Translations under genes and position numbers: made by a program
Shown: one piece after another, positions 56,102-64,000 of the stretch
Layout of the letters: every line of letters begins with the position of its first letter
How positions within the stretch are numbered: the first letter of the stretch is position 1
The notes under the pieces: model-generated
What the model was told of the DNA's origin: nothing
Seen by the model: the letters and a program-made list of their open reading frames with translations, nothing else
Database searches by the model: none
Source: Lentilitoribacter sp. Alg239-R112
GTDB lineage: Bacteria > Pseudomonadota > Alphaproteobacteria > Rhizobiales > Rhizobiaceae
Assembly: GCF_900537175.1 (NCBI RefSeq)
Contig: NZ_LS999835.1
Span: 186,001 to 250,000, forward strand
Direction: 5' to 3'
Length of the DNA: 64,000 nt

Positions 56102-57088
56102 TTAAAGCGCTTTATCAGTAATGACTGATGTCCAAGCACCTGTTGGTTCTTTGGTGATTACTGGATCGTCACCTGCTGACAACAGTGTTTCCACCGTACG
56201 CTTGTAATCATCTGCAGATAGTGCGCCGTTTGAACCAGCGGTTAGCTTGGCAATTTCGCCCATCATACGTCTTTGATGTTTTTCAGTTTGCGCACCAGAT
56301 GCATCATTCTCAAGAACAATATCTGCTGCTTCATCAGGATTTTCTTCAGCGTATTTCCAGCCTTTCATAGAAGCGCGAACGAAACGAACCATTTTGTCTT
56401 GGAACGCATCATCTTTGAGATTATCTTCAAGAACATAAATTCCATCTTCCAATGTAGAAACGCCTTGATCTTCATATTTGAAAGTTATGAGATCGTCCGC
56501 GGAAAGACCTGCATCAATGATCTGCCAATATTCATTATATGTCATAGTAGATACGCAAGCTGCTTGCTTTTGCAGGATTGGATCAACGTTAAAGCCTTGT
56601 TTAAGAACTGTTACGCCACCATCACTGCCGTCTGTTTTCAGACCAAGCTTGCTCATCCAAGATAGGAATGGATATTCATTTCCGAAGAACCAGACACCTA
56701 ATGTTTTACCTGCAAAGTCCGCCGGTGATGTGATGCCTGAATCTTTGCGACAAGTGAGCATCATGCCAGATGATTTAAATGGTTGCGCGATGTTAACAAG
56801 CGGCACACCTTTTTCGCGTGTTGCAAGCGCAGAAGGCATCCAATCAAGAACAACATCAGCACCACCACCAGCTAAAACTTGTGCTGGAGCAATGTCTGGT
56901 CCACCTGGCTTGATTTCAATATCGATATCTTCAGCCTCATAAAAGCCCTTGTCTTTTGCAACATAATAACCCGCAAATTGAGCTTGAGTTACCCATTTGA
57001 GTTGAAGCGTCACTTTATCCGCGGCTAATGCGCTGTAAGCGGCCATAGACATAGCGCCTGCTAGAAGTACAGTTGTGAGTTTTTTCAT
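56102..57088 (-). CDS. NMT1/ThiY-type periplasmic binding protein
   Basis: A 328-residue solute-binding protein of the NMT1/ThiY-like group, which binds pyrimidine precursors, riboflavin, sulfonates and similar compounds. It has a signal peptide of about 22 residues (MKKLTTVLLAGAMSMAAYSA). The mature part begins KVTLQLKWVTQAQFAGYYVAKDKGFYEAEDIDIEIKPGG, with GVWFFGNEYPFLSWM later. GGGAAAG sets the ATG at 57088. Because it lies within the uracil catabolic operon, a pyrimidine or hydantoin-like ligand is inferred. Confidence 0.88.
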   Translation of the reverse strand: MKKLTTVLLAGAMSMAAYSALAADKVTLQLKWVTQAQFAGYYVAKDKGFYEAEDIDIEIKPGGPDIAPAQVLAGGGADVVLDWMPSALATREKGVPLVNIAQPFKSSGMMLTCRKDSGITSPADFAGKTLGVWFFGNEYPFLSWMSKLGLKTDGSDGGVTVLKQGFNVDPILQKQAACVSTMTYNEYWQIIDAGLSADDLITFKYEDQGVSTLEDGIYVLEDNLKDDAFQDKMVRFVRASMKGWKYAEENPDEAADIVLENDASGAQTEKHQRRMMGEIAKLTAGSNGALSADDYKRTVETLLSAGDDPVITKEPTGAWTSVITDKAL

Positions 57089-57130
57089 ATTATCTTTCCC
57101 GTTTTCCAAAAGTTGTACATGTCATTGATC

Positions 57131-57997
57131 TTAATTGTTTCCCGCTCTTATTGACGGGTGCCAAAAGGTGACTGCTCTCTCGATGAGTGCCACCAATCCG
57201 TAAAAGGCTGAACCTGCGAGCGCCGCGACGGCGATCTCGGCCCAAACCATATCTACATTCATTCTACCGACTTCTGTCGAGATGCGAAATCCCATCCCAA
57301 CAGTCGGGGTTCCAAAGAATTCTGCTACAATTGCACCAATAAGTGCAAGAGTTGAGCAAATTTTCAACGCGTTGAAAATAAATGGTGCAGCAGAAGGAAG
57401 GCGTAACTTTGTTAGTGTTTGCCACCATGTTGCTGCGTAAGTGTTCATCAAATCGCGTTCCATATTACTGGATGCTGCAAGGCCCTGAACAGTGTTTACC
57501 AGCATTGGGAAAAACGTCATGATCACGACGACGGCAGCTTTTGAGTGCCAGTCAAACCCATACCACATGACCATGATTGGCGCGACACCAACTATCGGTA
57601 ACGCAGAAACGAAGTTGCCAAGCGGTAATAATCCGCGTTGTAAAAACGGTGAGCGGTCAATTAATAAAGCTACGATGAAACCGGATCCGCATCCAAGAAC
57701 ATAGCCTGCAAGAACAGCTTTCAAAAATGTTTGCTGAAAATCCGCCCAAAGTGTTGGGATGGAACTTGCAAATCTTGCACCGATCATAGATGGCGGTGGT
57801 AACAACACTGTTGGCACATTTAAGCCACGTACGATAAGTTCCCACATTACAAAGATCGTGACACCAAATATAACTGGCACAAGGAGGTTGATGGTACGTG
57901 CGAGTGCCAGGTTCGTTCCTGTTGGGATCGCAACAAGGCGTTGGTTTATGAACCATGCGATAAGCCAAAACCCAAAAGCTGCGACGACTAAACTCAT
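57131..57997 (-). CDS. ABC permease 1 (SsuC/ThiX-like) of the pyrimidine operon
   Basis: A 288-residue permease with about six membrane segments and the typical coupling loop NTYAATWWQTLTKLRLPSAAPFIFNALKICSTLALIGAIVAEF. It overlaps the second permease by 4 nt. The binding-protein gene follows 42 nt downstream. Confidence 0.9.
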   Translation of the reverse strand: MSLVVAAFGFWLIAWFINQRLVAIPTGTNLALARTINLLVPVIFGVTIFVMWELIVRGLNVPTVLLPPPSMIGARFASSIPTLWADFQQTFLKAVLAGYVLGCGSGFIVALLIDRSPFLQRGLLPLGNFVSALPIVGVAPIMVMWYGFDWHSKAAVVVIMTFFPMLVNTVQGLAASSNMERDLMNTYAATWWQTLTKLRLPSAAPFIFNALKICSTLALIGAIVAEFFGTPTVGMGFRISTEVGRMNVDMVWAEIAVAALAGSAFYGLVALIERAVTFWHPSIRAGNN

Positions 57998-58881
57998 GAT
58001 GTCGCTCCTTCAGGTTTTTGCCCCATACGTTTTAAAACATGGTTATGAGCAACACCAACAAGTATGACCAAGACGGCGGCAAGAGCTGCGGCCATAAATA
58101 AGGCAGACCAGATTTGAACAGTTTGACCGTAGTAAGAACCAGCAAGCAACCTTGCGCCAAGACCAGCAACGGCACCTGTTGGCATTTCACCGACAATTGC
58201 ACCTACAAGTGATATTGCCACTGCAATTTTCAAAGACGTAAATAGATACGGCATGGATGACGGCCAGCGAAGTTTCCAGAATGTTTGTGCATTTGATGCG
58301 TGATACGTATGCATAAGATCAAGTTCACTGCTGCTCGGCGAGCGAAGCCCTTTCACCATTCCAACCACGACAGGGAAGAATGAAAGATAAGTCGAGATCA
58401 AAGCTTTTGGCAAAAGGCCTGAAATCCCTGCTGCATTCAGCACGACGATAATCATAGGTGCGATGGCGAGAATGGGGATCGTTTGGGATGTAATAACCCA
58501 GGGCATGACAGATTTATCCATCGCCTTATTATGAACGATGCCGACTGCCAGTGAAATCCCTAATGCAGTTCCGATGACGAAACCAAGCAATGTCGCAGAA
58601 AGAGTAATCCATGCATGGTAGACGAGTGATCGTTTGGATGTGATTTTTTTCAGCACAGTCGTTTTGTAAATCTCCTCAAAAACTTGATGAGGTGACGGTA
58701 AAACAGGGCGTTCTTGTGCCATAGTTAAAGGGATCAGTTCTGAAAAGCTTGGTGCAGTACGATCTTGACGTTCTGCTTGATCATACTCAAAAGGCGCATT
58801 CATCCAGACAACACAGGCATACCAAATCATCACGATAATCGTGAGGATTGTTAATACCGGTATAGTTTTGCCTTTACTCAT
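57994..58881 (-). CDS. ABC permease 2 (SsuC/ThiX-like) of the pyrimidine operon
   Basis: A 295-residue permease with about six membrane segments. The coupling loop reads HTYHASNAQTFWKLRWPSSMPYLFTSLKIAVAISLVGAIVGEMP. It has a longer N-terminal periplasmic loop (EYDQAERQDRTAPSFSEL) than permease 1. The two would form a heterodimeric channel, which is less usual than the homodimers of SsuC-type systems. Confidence 0.9.
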   Translation of the reverse strand: MSKGKTIPVLTILTIIVMIWYACVVWMNAPFEYDQAERQDRTAPSFSELIPLTMAQERPVLPSPHQVFEEIYKTTVLKKITSKRSLVYHAWITLSATLLGFVIGTALGISLAVGIVHNKAMDKSVMPWVITSQTIPILAIAPMIIVVLNAAGISGLLPKALISTYLSFFPVVVGMVKGLRSPSSSELDLMHTYHASNAQTFWKLRWPSSMPYLFTSLKIAVAISLVGAIVGEMPTGAVAGLGARLLAGSYYGQTVQIWSALFMAAALAAVLVILVGVAHNHVLKRMGQKPEGATS

Positions 58882-58890
58882 CGTATGCTC

Positions 58891-59667
58891 TCATTCCTCA
58901 TAGGAATGCCCCGCTCTTAAGCCTTCACGTACACGGTGAGCTATTTTGAGGAACTCTTCGCTTTCACGAATTTCCAAAGGTCGTTCTTTTGGCAAAGTTG
59001 AATCGATTACATCAGTAACGCGACCGGGGCGGGGTGACATGACGACGATCTTTGTTGAGAGATAGACCGCTTCAGGTATGGAGTGCGTTACAAAGCAAAT
59101 TGTCTTATTTGTATTTGCCCAAAGTTTGAGAAGTTGTTCATTGAGGTGATCACGCACAATCTCATCCAATGCGCCAAAAGGCTCGTCCATTAAAAGAAGA
59201 TCAGCATCAAAAGCTAAAGCACGGGCAATGGACGCACGTTGCTGCATGCCACCAGATAGTTGCCAAGGGTATTTTTTTCCAAAATTTGCCAAATCAACAA
59301 GCTGTAGAACGCGATCAATTCGCTCCTTTTGCTCGGCTCCCGAAAGCCCCATTATCTCGAGTGGGACCGCAATGTTTTTTTCAATTGTTCGCCAAGGTAG
59401 AAGAGATGCAGCTTGAAAAACGTAACCATAGGCACGTTGCATTCGGGCTTCCTCAGGTGACATACCATTTACAGTTACGGTTCCACCTGTTGGTTTTTCT
59501 AAATCAGCGATCACACGTAAAAATGTTGTCTTGCCACAGCCTGATGGACCGATAAATGATATGAAATCGCCTTGTTCAACATCCAAATTTACATCGGATA
59601 GGGCATGAACGGGACCATCATTTGTCTGGAATGTCAGGTCAAGATTTTTAGCTGAAACAATTGTCAT
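58891..59667 (-). CDS. ABC ATPase (SsuB/ThiZ-like) of the pyrimidine operon
   Basis: A 258-residue ATPase with Walker A GPSGCGKTT, Q-loop FQAASLLPWRTIEKN, signature QLSGGMQQRASIARAL, Walker B LLLMDEPFGALDEI and the FVTHSIPEAVYLSTKIVVMSPRPGRV region shared by nitrate/sulfonate/taurine-type ATPases. It is 8 nt downstream of the dihydropyrimidinase gene. Confidence 0.91.
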   Translation of the reverse strand: MTIVSAKNLDLTFQTNDGPVHALSDVNLDVEQGDFISFIGPSGCGKTTFLRVIADLEKPTGGTVTVNGMSPEEARMQRAYGYVFQAASLLPWRTIEKNIAVPLEIMGLSGAEQKERIDRVLQLVDLANFGKKYPWQLSGGMQQRASIARALAFDADLLLMDEPFGALDEIVRDHLNEQLLKLWANTNKTICFVTHSIPEAVYLSTKIVVMSPRPGRVTDVIDSTLPKERPLEIRESEEFLKIAHRVREGLRAGHSYEE

Positions 59668-59675
59668 AAACTAGA

Positions 59676-61133
59676 TCAAACCCCAGTTGCTGGCATACCG
59701 GTGCGTTGCACTGGCATCGGGTTGGTCAATTCTTTCCACGTAGAAAGCGCTTTATTGACTGTGCCATTTGGTTGGCGTTTGACGAACTCGCCGTGGCCTT
59801 CCTGTGTTTTAATTTCGCCATCAGCAACTGAAACATGACCACGAGATAAAGTGTAACGTGGCAGGCCTTTAACTTGCTTACCTTCAAATACATTATAATC
59901 AATGGCTGATTGTTGTGTTGAAGCTGCAATGGTTTTCGATTTTTCTGGATCCCAGACGACAAGATCGGCATCGGCACCCACAAGGACGGCACCCTTCTTC
60001 GGGTACATATTCATGATTTTGGCAATGTTGGTTGATGTAACCGCAACAAATTCATTCATGGTTAGACGTCCCGTAGAGACGCCATAAGTCCAAAGCATTG
60101 GCATACGATCTTCCAGGCCACCTGTGCCGTTTGGAATTTTTGTAAAGTCACCAACGCCAGAGCGTTTTTGATCCGTTGTAAAGGCACAATGATCTGTCGC
60201 GACAACAGATAATGAGCCAGATTGCAGGCCAGCCCAGAGCGAATCTTGGTGGTGTTTGTTACGGAACGGCGGGGACATGACGCGACGCGCAGCATGGTCC
60301 CAATCTTTGTTAAAATATTCGCTTTCATCAAGTGTGAGGTGCTGGATAAGTGGTTCACCCCAAACACGTTTACCTTGTTGGCGAGCACGGCGAATAGCTT
60401 CGTGACTGTCCTCGCAAGATGTGTGAACCACGTAAAGCGGTGCGCCAGTCATATCTGCAATCATGATCGCGCGGTTTGTGGCTTCGCCTTCTACTTGCGG
60501 TGGACGAGAATAAGCATGTGCTTCTGGTCCATTATTGCCATCGGCTAGAAGTTTGGCTGATAACTCGGCGACAACATCACCATTTTCTGCATGGACCATT
60601 GGGATGGCGCCAAGTTCTGCGCAGCGGGAGAATGATGAATAAAGCTCATCATCATTGACCATCAATGCACCTTTATAGGCCAAGAAATGCTTGAATGTGT
60701 TGATGCCTTTGTCTTTGACAATGGTTTCCATTTCATTGAAAACTTGCTCACCCCACCACGTGATCGCCATATGGAATGAATAATCGCAGTTGGCGCGTGT
60801 TGATTTGTTATCCCACATCTGTAGCGCTTCGAGCAGAGATTGTCCGGGGGCAGGAAGGGCGAAGTCGACGACCATTGTTGTGCCACCCGATAATGCTGCG
60901 CGTGTACCGCTTTCAAAATCATCAGAGGAGTAAGTACCCATAAATGGCATCTCAAGATGCGTATGGGGGTCAATGCCGCCCGGCATGATGTAACAGCCAG
61001 TTGCATCCAGTTCGTCGCCACCAGAAAGATTTGGACCAATTGCTGAGATAATACCATTTTCGATCTGAACATCAGCCTTATAGGTCAGATCGGCTGTTAC
61101 AACAGTTCCGTTTTTAATAGTTGTCATGCTCAT
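59676..61133 (-). CDS. Dihydropyrimidinase (D-hydantoinase)
   Basis: A 485-residue zinc amidohydrolase that opens dihydrouracil/dihydrothymine (and hydantoins) to carbamoyl-beta-amino acids, the second step of reductive pyrimidine catabolism. Metal and active-site motifs are GGIDPHTHLEMPFMG, the carboxylated lysine in FLAYKGA (about residue 150), MVHAENGDV, LYVVHTSCE and VVATDHCAF. GAAGGAG sets the ATG at 61133. The longer frame to 61214 overlaps the upstream gene and is rejected. Confidence 0.94.
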   Translation of the reverse strand: MSMTTIKNGTVVTADLTYKADVQIENGIISAIGPNLSGGDELDATGCYIMPGGIDPHTHLEMPFMGTYSSDDFESGTRAALSGGTTMVVDFALPAPGQSLLEALQMWDNKSTRANCDYSFHMAITWWGEQVFNEMETIVKDKGINTFKHFLAYKGALMVNDDELYSSFSRCAELGAIPMVHAENGDVVAELSAKLLADGNNGPEAHAYSRPPQVEGEATNRAIMIADMTGAPLYVVHTSCEDSHEAIRRARQQGKRVWGEPLIQHLTLDESEYFNKDWDHAARRVMSPPFRNKHHQDSLWAGLQSGSLSVVATDHCAFTTDQKRSGVGDFTKIPNGTGGLEDRMPMLWTYGVSTGRLTMNEFVAVTSTNIAKIMNMYPKKGAVLVGADADLVVWDPEKSKTIAASTQQSAIDYNVFEGKQVKGLPRYTLSRGHVSVADGEIKTQEGHGEFVKRQPNGTVNKALSTWKELTNPMPVQRTGMPATGV

Positions 61134-61147
61134 GCGGACTTCTCCTT

Positions 61148-62398
61148 CTAAGAAACAATTTCGGCTGTTTCGACAACGGCATGAAACAACACTTCGGCGC
61201 CTGCTGTCGACCATTCCTGCGAAATTTCTTCTGCTTCATTGTGGCTCAGGCCATCTACGCACGGGCACATAACCATAGCTGTTGGTGCACAGCGGTTAAT
61301 CCAGCAAGCATCATGACCTGCGCCAGAGATAAGGTTGCGGTGTGAATAGCCCAAACGCTCAGCTGCGTTTCTAACAGCGGTAACGCAATTTTCATCAAAT
61401 GCAACAGGGTCAAAGCCACCGACTTTTTCGATTTCGATATCAAGGCCCATTTCGCTGCAGATCTGTTTTGCGCCAATGTCGAGACGTTTTTCCATATCTT
61501 TGATCACATCAAGATTTGGCGAGCGAAAATCAACCGTGAAAACTGCTTTTCCCGGGATCACGTTGCGTGAATTCGGATAGACATCTATGTGGCCTGCTGC
61601 ACCAACAGCATCTGGCTTATGGCTCCATGCGATCTCATCCACAAGGTTGAGAACGCGCGCCATGCCAAGGCCAGCATTTTTGCGCATTGGCATTGGTGTG
61701 GAGCCCGTATGACTTTCCTTGCCTGTGATAGTAATTTGCGTCCAAGATAAGCCTTGGCCGTGTGTAACAACACCAATATCAATACCTTCTGCCTCCAGAA
61801 TTGGTCCTTGCTCGATGTGAAGTTCAAAGAATGCATGCATGTCGCGCTTGCCGACCTCCTCGTCACCTTTCCAGCCAATTCGCGCCAGTTCGTCACCAAA
61901 TGTTTTGCCCTCTGCATCTTCTTTTGCATAAGCCTCATCTTGGGTGAATTGCTTGGCAAACACGCCGGATGCCATCATGGCTGGTGCAAAGCGTGTACCT
62001 TCTTCATTGGTCCAATTGGTGACAACAATCGGATGTTTGGTCTGGATGTTGAGATCATTTAGTGTGCGAACTACTTCCAATCCCGCCAAGACCCCGAGCA
62101 CGCCGTCATACCTGCCGCCTGTGGGCTGTGTATCGAGGTGAGAACCGACATAGACGGGGAGCGCATCTGGATCAGTGCCTTCACGGCGCATGAACATTGT
62201 TCCCATTTGGTCAACACCCATCGTCATGCCTGCATCTTCGCACCATTTTTGAAATAATGCTCTACCTTCAGCGTCTTCATCTGTGACAGTTTGACGGTTT
62301 GAGCCACCTGCAATGCCCGGTCCAATTTGCGCGATTGAATGGATTGATTCCCAAAGTCTATCGCCATTGATACGAAGGTTTTCACCCGGTGCTGTCAT
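61148..62398 (-). CDS. N-carbamoyl-beta-alanine amidohydrolase (M20 hydantoinase/carbamoylase family)
   Basis: A 416-residue M20-family zinc amidohydrolase. Motifs are YVGSHLDTQPTGGRYDGVLGVLAGLEV, NWTNEEGTRFAPAMMASGVFA, HIEQGPILEAEGIDIGVV and SGAGHDACWINR. Next to dihydropyrimidinase and preTA it should hydrolyse N-carbamoyl-beta-alanine to beta-alanine, ammonia and CO2. Allantoate amidohydrolases are close relatives, but context favours the pyrimidine role. The dihydropyrimidinase ATG is 14 nt downstream. Confidence 0.92.
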   Translation of the reverse strand: MTAPGENLRINGDRLWESIHSIAQIGPGIAGGSNRQTVTDEDAEGRALFQKWCEDAGMTMGVDQMGTMFMRREGTDPDALPVYVGSHLDTQPTGGRYDGVLGVLAGLEVVRTLNDLNIQTKHPIVVTNWTNEEGTRFAPAMMASGVFAKQFTQDEAYAKEDAEGKTFGDELARIGWKGDEEVGKRDMHAFFELHIEQGPILEAEGIDIGVVTHGQGLSWTQITITGKESHTGSTPMPMRKNAGLGMARVLNLVDEIAWSHKPDAVGAAGHIDVYPNSRNVIPGKAVFTVDFRSPNLDVIKDMEKRLDIGAKQICSEMGLDIEIEKVGGFDPVAFDENCVTAVRNAAERLGYSHRNLISGAGHDACWINRCAPTAMVMCPCVDGLSHNEAEEISQEWSTAGAEVLFHAVVETAEIVS

Positions 62399-62435
62399 GT
62401 CAGTGTCTCCAAGGTCGGTCTGTAAATTATTCAGC

Positions 62436-62720
62436 TTAAAAGTTATGTCCTATGAATTTCCCTCTAGGAATTAAGAAAAATGTAATGGCCACATTATTTC
62501 TAATTTCGTCGAACCCGCGTCGAAACATCATTTTTATAGGAGTATCTAAAGAAACATATTCGGTGCTAGATCTAGATATAGAAAATTTGACAGCCAAAGC
62601 TAGAACATATTTGTTGAAGCTGCCTAGCTCAACCTCAATGTGATTATCAATATCGCGAGCGGTATTGTTATCTTTTGCAAAGATCGTTGTGCCGTTTTTG
62701 TGTTCATGCTTGTCGATCAT
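62436..62720 (-). CDS. Hypothetical 94-residue protein, first in the pyrimidine operon
   Basis: The frame opens at an ATG at 62720 behind a strong GGGAGGG ribosome-binding site. It ends 37 nt before the amidohydrolase gene. The protein begins MIDKHEHKNGTTIFAKDNNTA and has a hydrophobic NVAITFFLIP stretch near the C-terminus. I recognise no family, and the region is more AT-rich than its neighbours. It may be a genuine small protein, a leader ORF or a degenerate gene. Confidence 0.5.
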   Translation of the reverse strand: MIDKHEHKNGTTIFAKDNNTARDIDNHIEVELGSFNKYVLALAVKFSISRSSTEYVSLDTPIKMMFRRGFDEIRNNVAITFFLIPRGKFIGHNF

Positions 62721-62790
62721 ATCGACCCTCCCAAGCCTCTATTGATCTAATACAAGAACATTCTGCACGATCGGTCAAGTTTTTTTTGAC

Positions 62791-62827
62791 TCAAGTAAGC
62801 AATTGCTTTACTTGACTAAAATAGTCA
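62791..62827. promoter_or_regulatory. Candidate RutR operator region
   Basis: TCAAGTAA (62791-62798) and TTACTTGA (62808-62815) are inverted copies with a 9-nt spacer. TGACTA (62813-62818) and TAGTCA (62822-62827) form a second, overlapping dyad beginning TTGACTA. RutR sites in E. coli are TTGACCA-N2-TGGTCAA, so this is similar but not identical. It lies between rutR and the operon it should control. Confidence 0.5.
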
Positions 62828-62896
62828 TGTTTATTCTTCTGGTAATCGCTATAGATAGTAAGCTAAGATTCGAAAACAGATTTGGAATGAGACCGT

Positions 62897-63544
62897 ATGT
62901 ACGTAAATGAAACTAAATCGCAGACAAGGCAGCGTAACATCGCAAATATTTTGCAAGCTGCGGAAAAGATCTTTGCAATCTCAGGATATAAAGGTGCTTC
63001 ACTTAGCGTAATTGCAGAAGAGGCAGGCGTTCCGAAGTCCAATATTATTTACTATTTTGAATCTAAAGAAGGGCTTTATAATCGTTTGATGGAAGATATT
63101 TGTAGCCTTTGGTTACAGGCTTCTAATGAAATGGATGATACAGATAATCCCGCAGGTGCTCTAACATCATACATCCATGAAAAAATGGATTCGGCTCGTG
63201 AGCGTCCATATGGTTCCAAGGTTTGGGCAAATGAAATTATACACGGAGCTCCCTTTATTGGACCCTATATAGAAGGTCCACTCAAAGAGTGGACGGCATC
63301 TCGCGAATCAATTTTGCGCCGTTGGATGAGTGAGGGTTATTTGAAAGAAAACAATCCTAAAACTATTCTTTATATGATTTGGTCAACGACGCAGCACTAT
63401 GCCGATTTTTCATGTCAGATTGAGGCATTGAACAATGATAATTCATTGAGTGATGAGCAGTGGGTCGAGGCGAAGAATACCGTCACTGAGATTATATTGC
63501 GAGGAATTGGGATGACTGGCCCTCATGATGAAAGCTCTGAGTGA
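62897..63544 (+). CDS. rutR: RutR-like TetR-family regulator of pyrimidine catabolism
   Basis: A 215-residue TetR regulator. The helix-turn-helix (IFAISGYKGASLSVIAEEAGVPKSNIIYYFESKEGLYNRLM) and especially the C-terminal YMIWSTTQHYADFSCQIEAL closely match E. coli RutR, which senses uracil and thymine. It is divergent from the pyrimidine operon, so uracil-relieved repression of that operon is likely. The DUF1513 gene converges 24 nt downstream. Confidence 0.88.
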   Translation: MYVNETKSQTRQRNIANILQAAEKIFAISGYKGASLSVIAEEAGVPKSNIIYYFESKEGLYNRLMEDICSLWLQASNEMDDTDNPAGALTSYIHEKMDSARERPYGSKVWANEIIHGAPFIGPYIEGPLKEWTASRESILRRWMSEGYLKENNPKTILYMIWSTTQHYADFSCQIEALNNDNSLSDEQWVEAKNTVTEIILRGIGMTGPHDESSE

Positions 63545-63568
63545 CGGTAGAATGCCAGTAGCTGATTA

Positions 63569-64000
63569 TTAGATGATCTGGTTTGAAGATAAGTGATTGT
63601 CGAAAGCAAAACCATATTGTTTCGAAAGCGGCTGAGATGACATCAATATACCACCCTCGGAACTACTAAGAAGGTTGTTGCTTTGATACGTAACACCGTT
63701 TCCATTTTTCAGTTTTATCACTGATAGTAGTGAGCCATTAGTCGTATCAAAAATTCCCGTAACACCTCTCACTGGCGATGAAACAGCAACTTGTTTTAAG
63801 GTTCGATCGACGGCTAATGATCCAGTGTAGTTTGCAAATATGTCTAGATCATCTTTAGCAAGGTGCCAAAATTTCAAACCTTCGTCAAACTTGCAAGTTC
63901 CGATCAGTTGCGGCCTATCTTGTTTTGACCCTTGATATTGCCCACCAAATACAATTGTATCATTGGTAATTTGCACCATATGACGGAGAGATAATTTATG
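63569..64000 (-). CDS. DUF1513 protein, C-terminal part only
   Basis: An open frame on the minus strand runs from the window edge to a stop at 63569 (143 residues seen). Codons upstream of the ATG at 63979 stay open and read HKLSLRH before MVQ, so the gene continues beyond the window. Matches to DUF1513 are VFGGQYQGSKQDRPQLIG, TGSLAVDR, VSSPVRGVTGIFD and the terminal FDNHLS. Full-length members are about 360-residue secreted beta-propeller-like proteins, often linked to iron-uptake clusters; none of those genes is in view. Confidence 0.85.
   Translation of the reverse strand, partial: HKLSLRHMVQITNDTIVFGGQYQGSKQDRPQLIGTCKFDEGLKFWHLAKDDLDIFANYTGSLAVDRTLKQVAVSSPVRGVTGIFDTTNGSLLSVIKLKNGNGVTYQSNNLLSSSEGGILMSSQPLSKQYGFAFDNHLSSNQII

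Noticed and set aside
62452..62643. 63-codon plus-strand frame opposite the 94-residue ORF
   Set aside because: The minus-strand frame has a strong ribosome-binding site and operon context; this one has neither.

Overview
The window looks like chromosomal DNA from an alphaproteobacterium, most likely a low-GC member of the Rhizobiales/Hyphomicrobiales. The main evidence is AapJQMP amino-acid transport, an imuA-imuB-dnaE2 cassette with a GAAC-N7-GAAC LexA box, asd next to leuB/leuD, a rhizobial-type stand-alone Lrp ligand-binding protein, and a RutR-controlled pyrimidine catabolic operon. I see no rRNA, tRNA, CRISPR array, insertion sequence or phage gene. Genes are dense and often overlap by 1-4 nt.

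Layout. 1-2832 (minus): leuD, a RidA-like gene, leuB, a 39-codon ORF and the 5' part of asd. 3043-9606: a CitE-like lyase, DUF1737, an AraC-GyrI regulator, an alkyltransferase-like (MGMT family) protein, a divergent DUF1772/TetR pair around a 14-bp inverted repeat, a divergent pair of HTH-fused citrate synthase and CaiB-type CoA-transferase, and DUF2164. 9693-15560: the SOS mutagenesis cassette imuA-imuB-dnaE2. 15563-23670: a HAD hydrolase, a HisJQMP-type ABC importer, an FAH-family hydrolase, and divergent oxyR/katG. 23812-35838: cueR with a small upstream ORF, an SAF-domain oxidoreductase, two small proteins, a complete dipeptide-type ABC operon with a LysR gene, and copA behind a near-ideal CueR promoter. 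35857-45585 (minus): aapJQMP and a Liv branched-chain amino-acid operon. 45804-48183 (minus): the Lrp ligand-binding protein, kynureninase and a kynurenine formamidase-like hydrolase. 48448-53198: a BMP-type nucleoside ABC importer. 53246-62720 (minus): a reductive pyrimidine degradation operon with its own NMT1-type ABC importer, facing rutR. The window ends in a truncated DUF1513 gene.

Functionally the window is dominated by uptake: six ABC importers for amino acids, peptides, nucleosides and a pyrimidine-like compound. These are followed by catabolic enzymes that recover nitrogen, such as PreTA, dihydropyrimidinase, ureidopropionase and kynureninase. Stress functions (katG/oxyR, cueR/copA, imuABC) lie between them. 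In the five ABC operons where the solute-binding gene precedes other genes of the operon, a hairpin or terminator follows that gene directly.

The observation I rate highest is upstream of asd. A 39-codon ORF with its own ribosome-binding site ends in Met-Thr-Lys-Thr-Thr-Lys-Thr-Thr and is flanked by two hairpins whose arms can pair with each other. This resembles a leader-peptide attenuator for an aspartate-family gene. All assignments come from reading the sequence; no database search was run.
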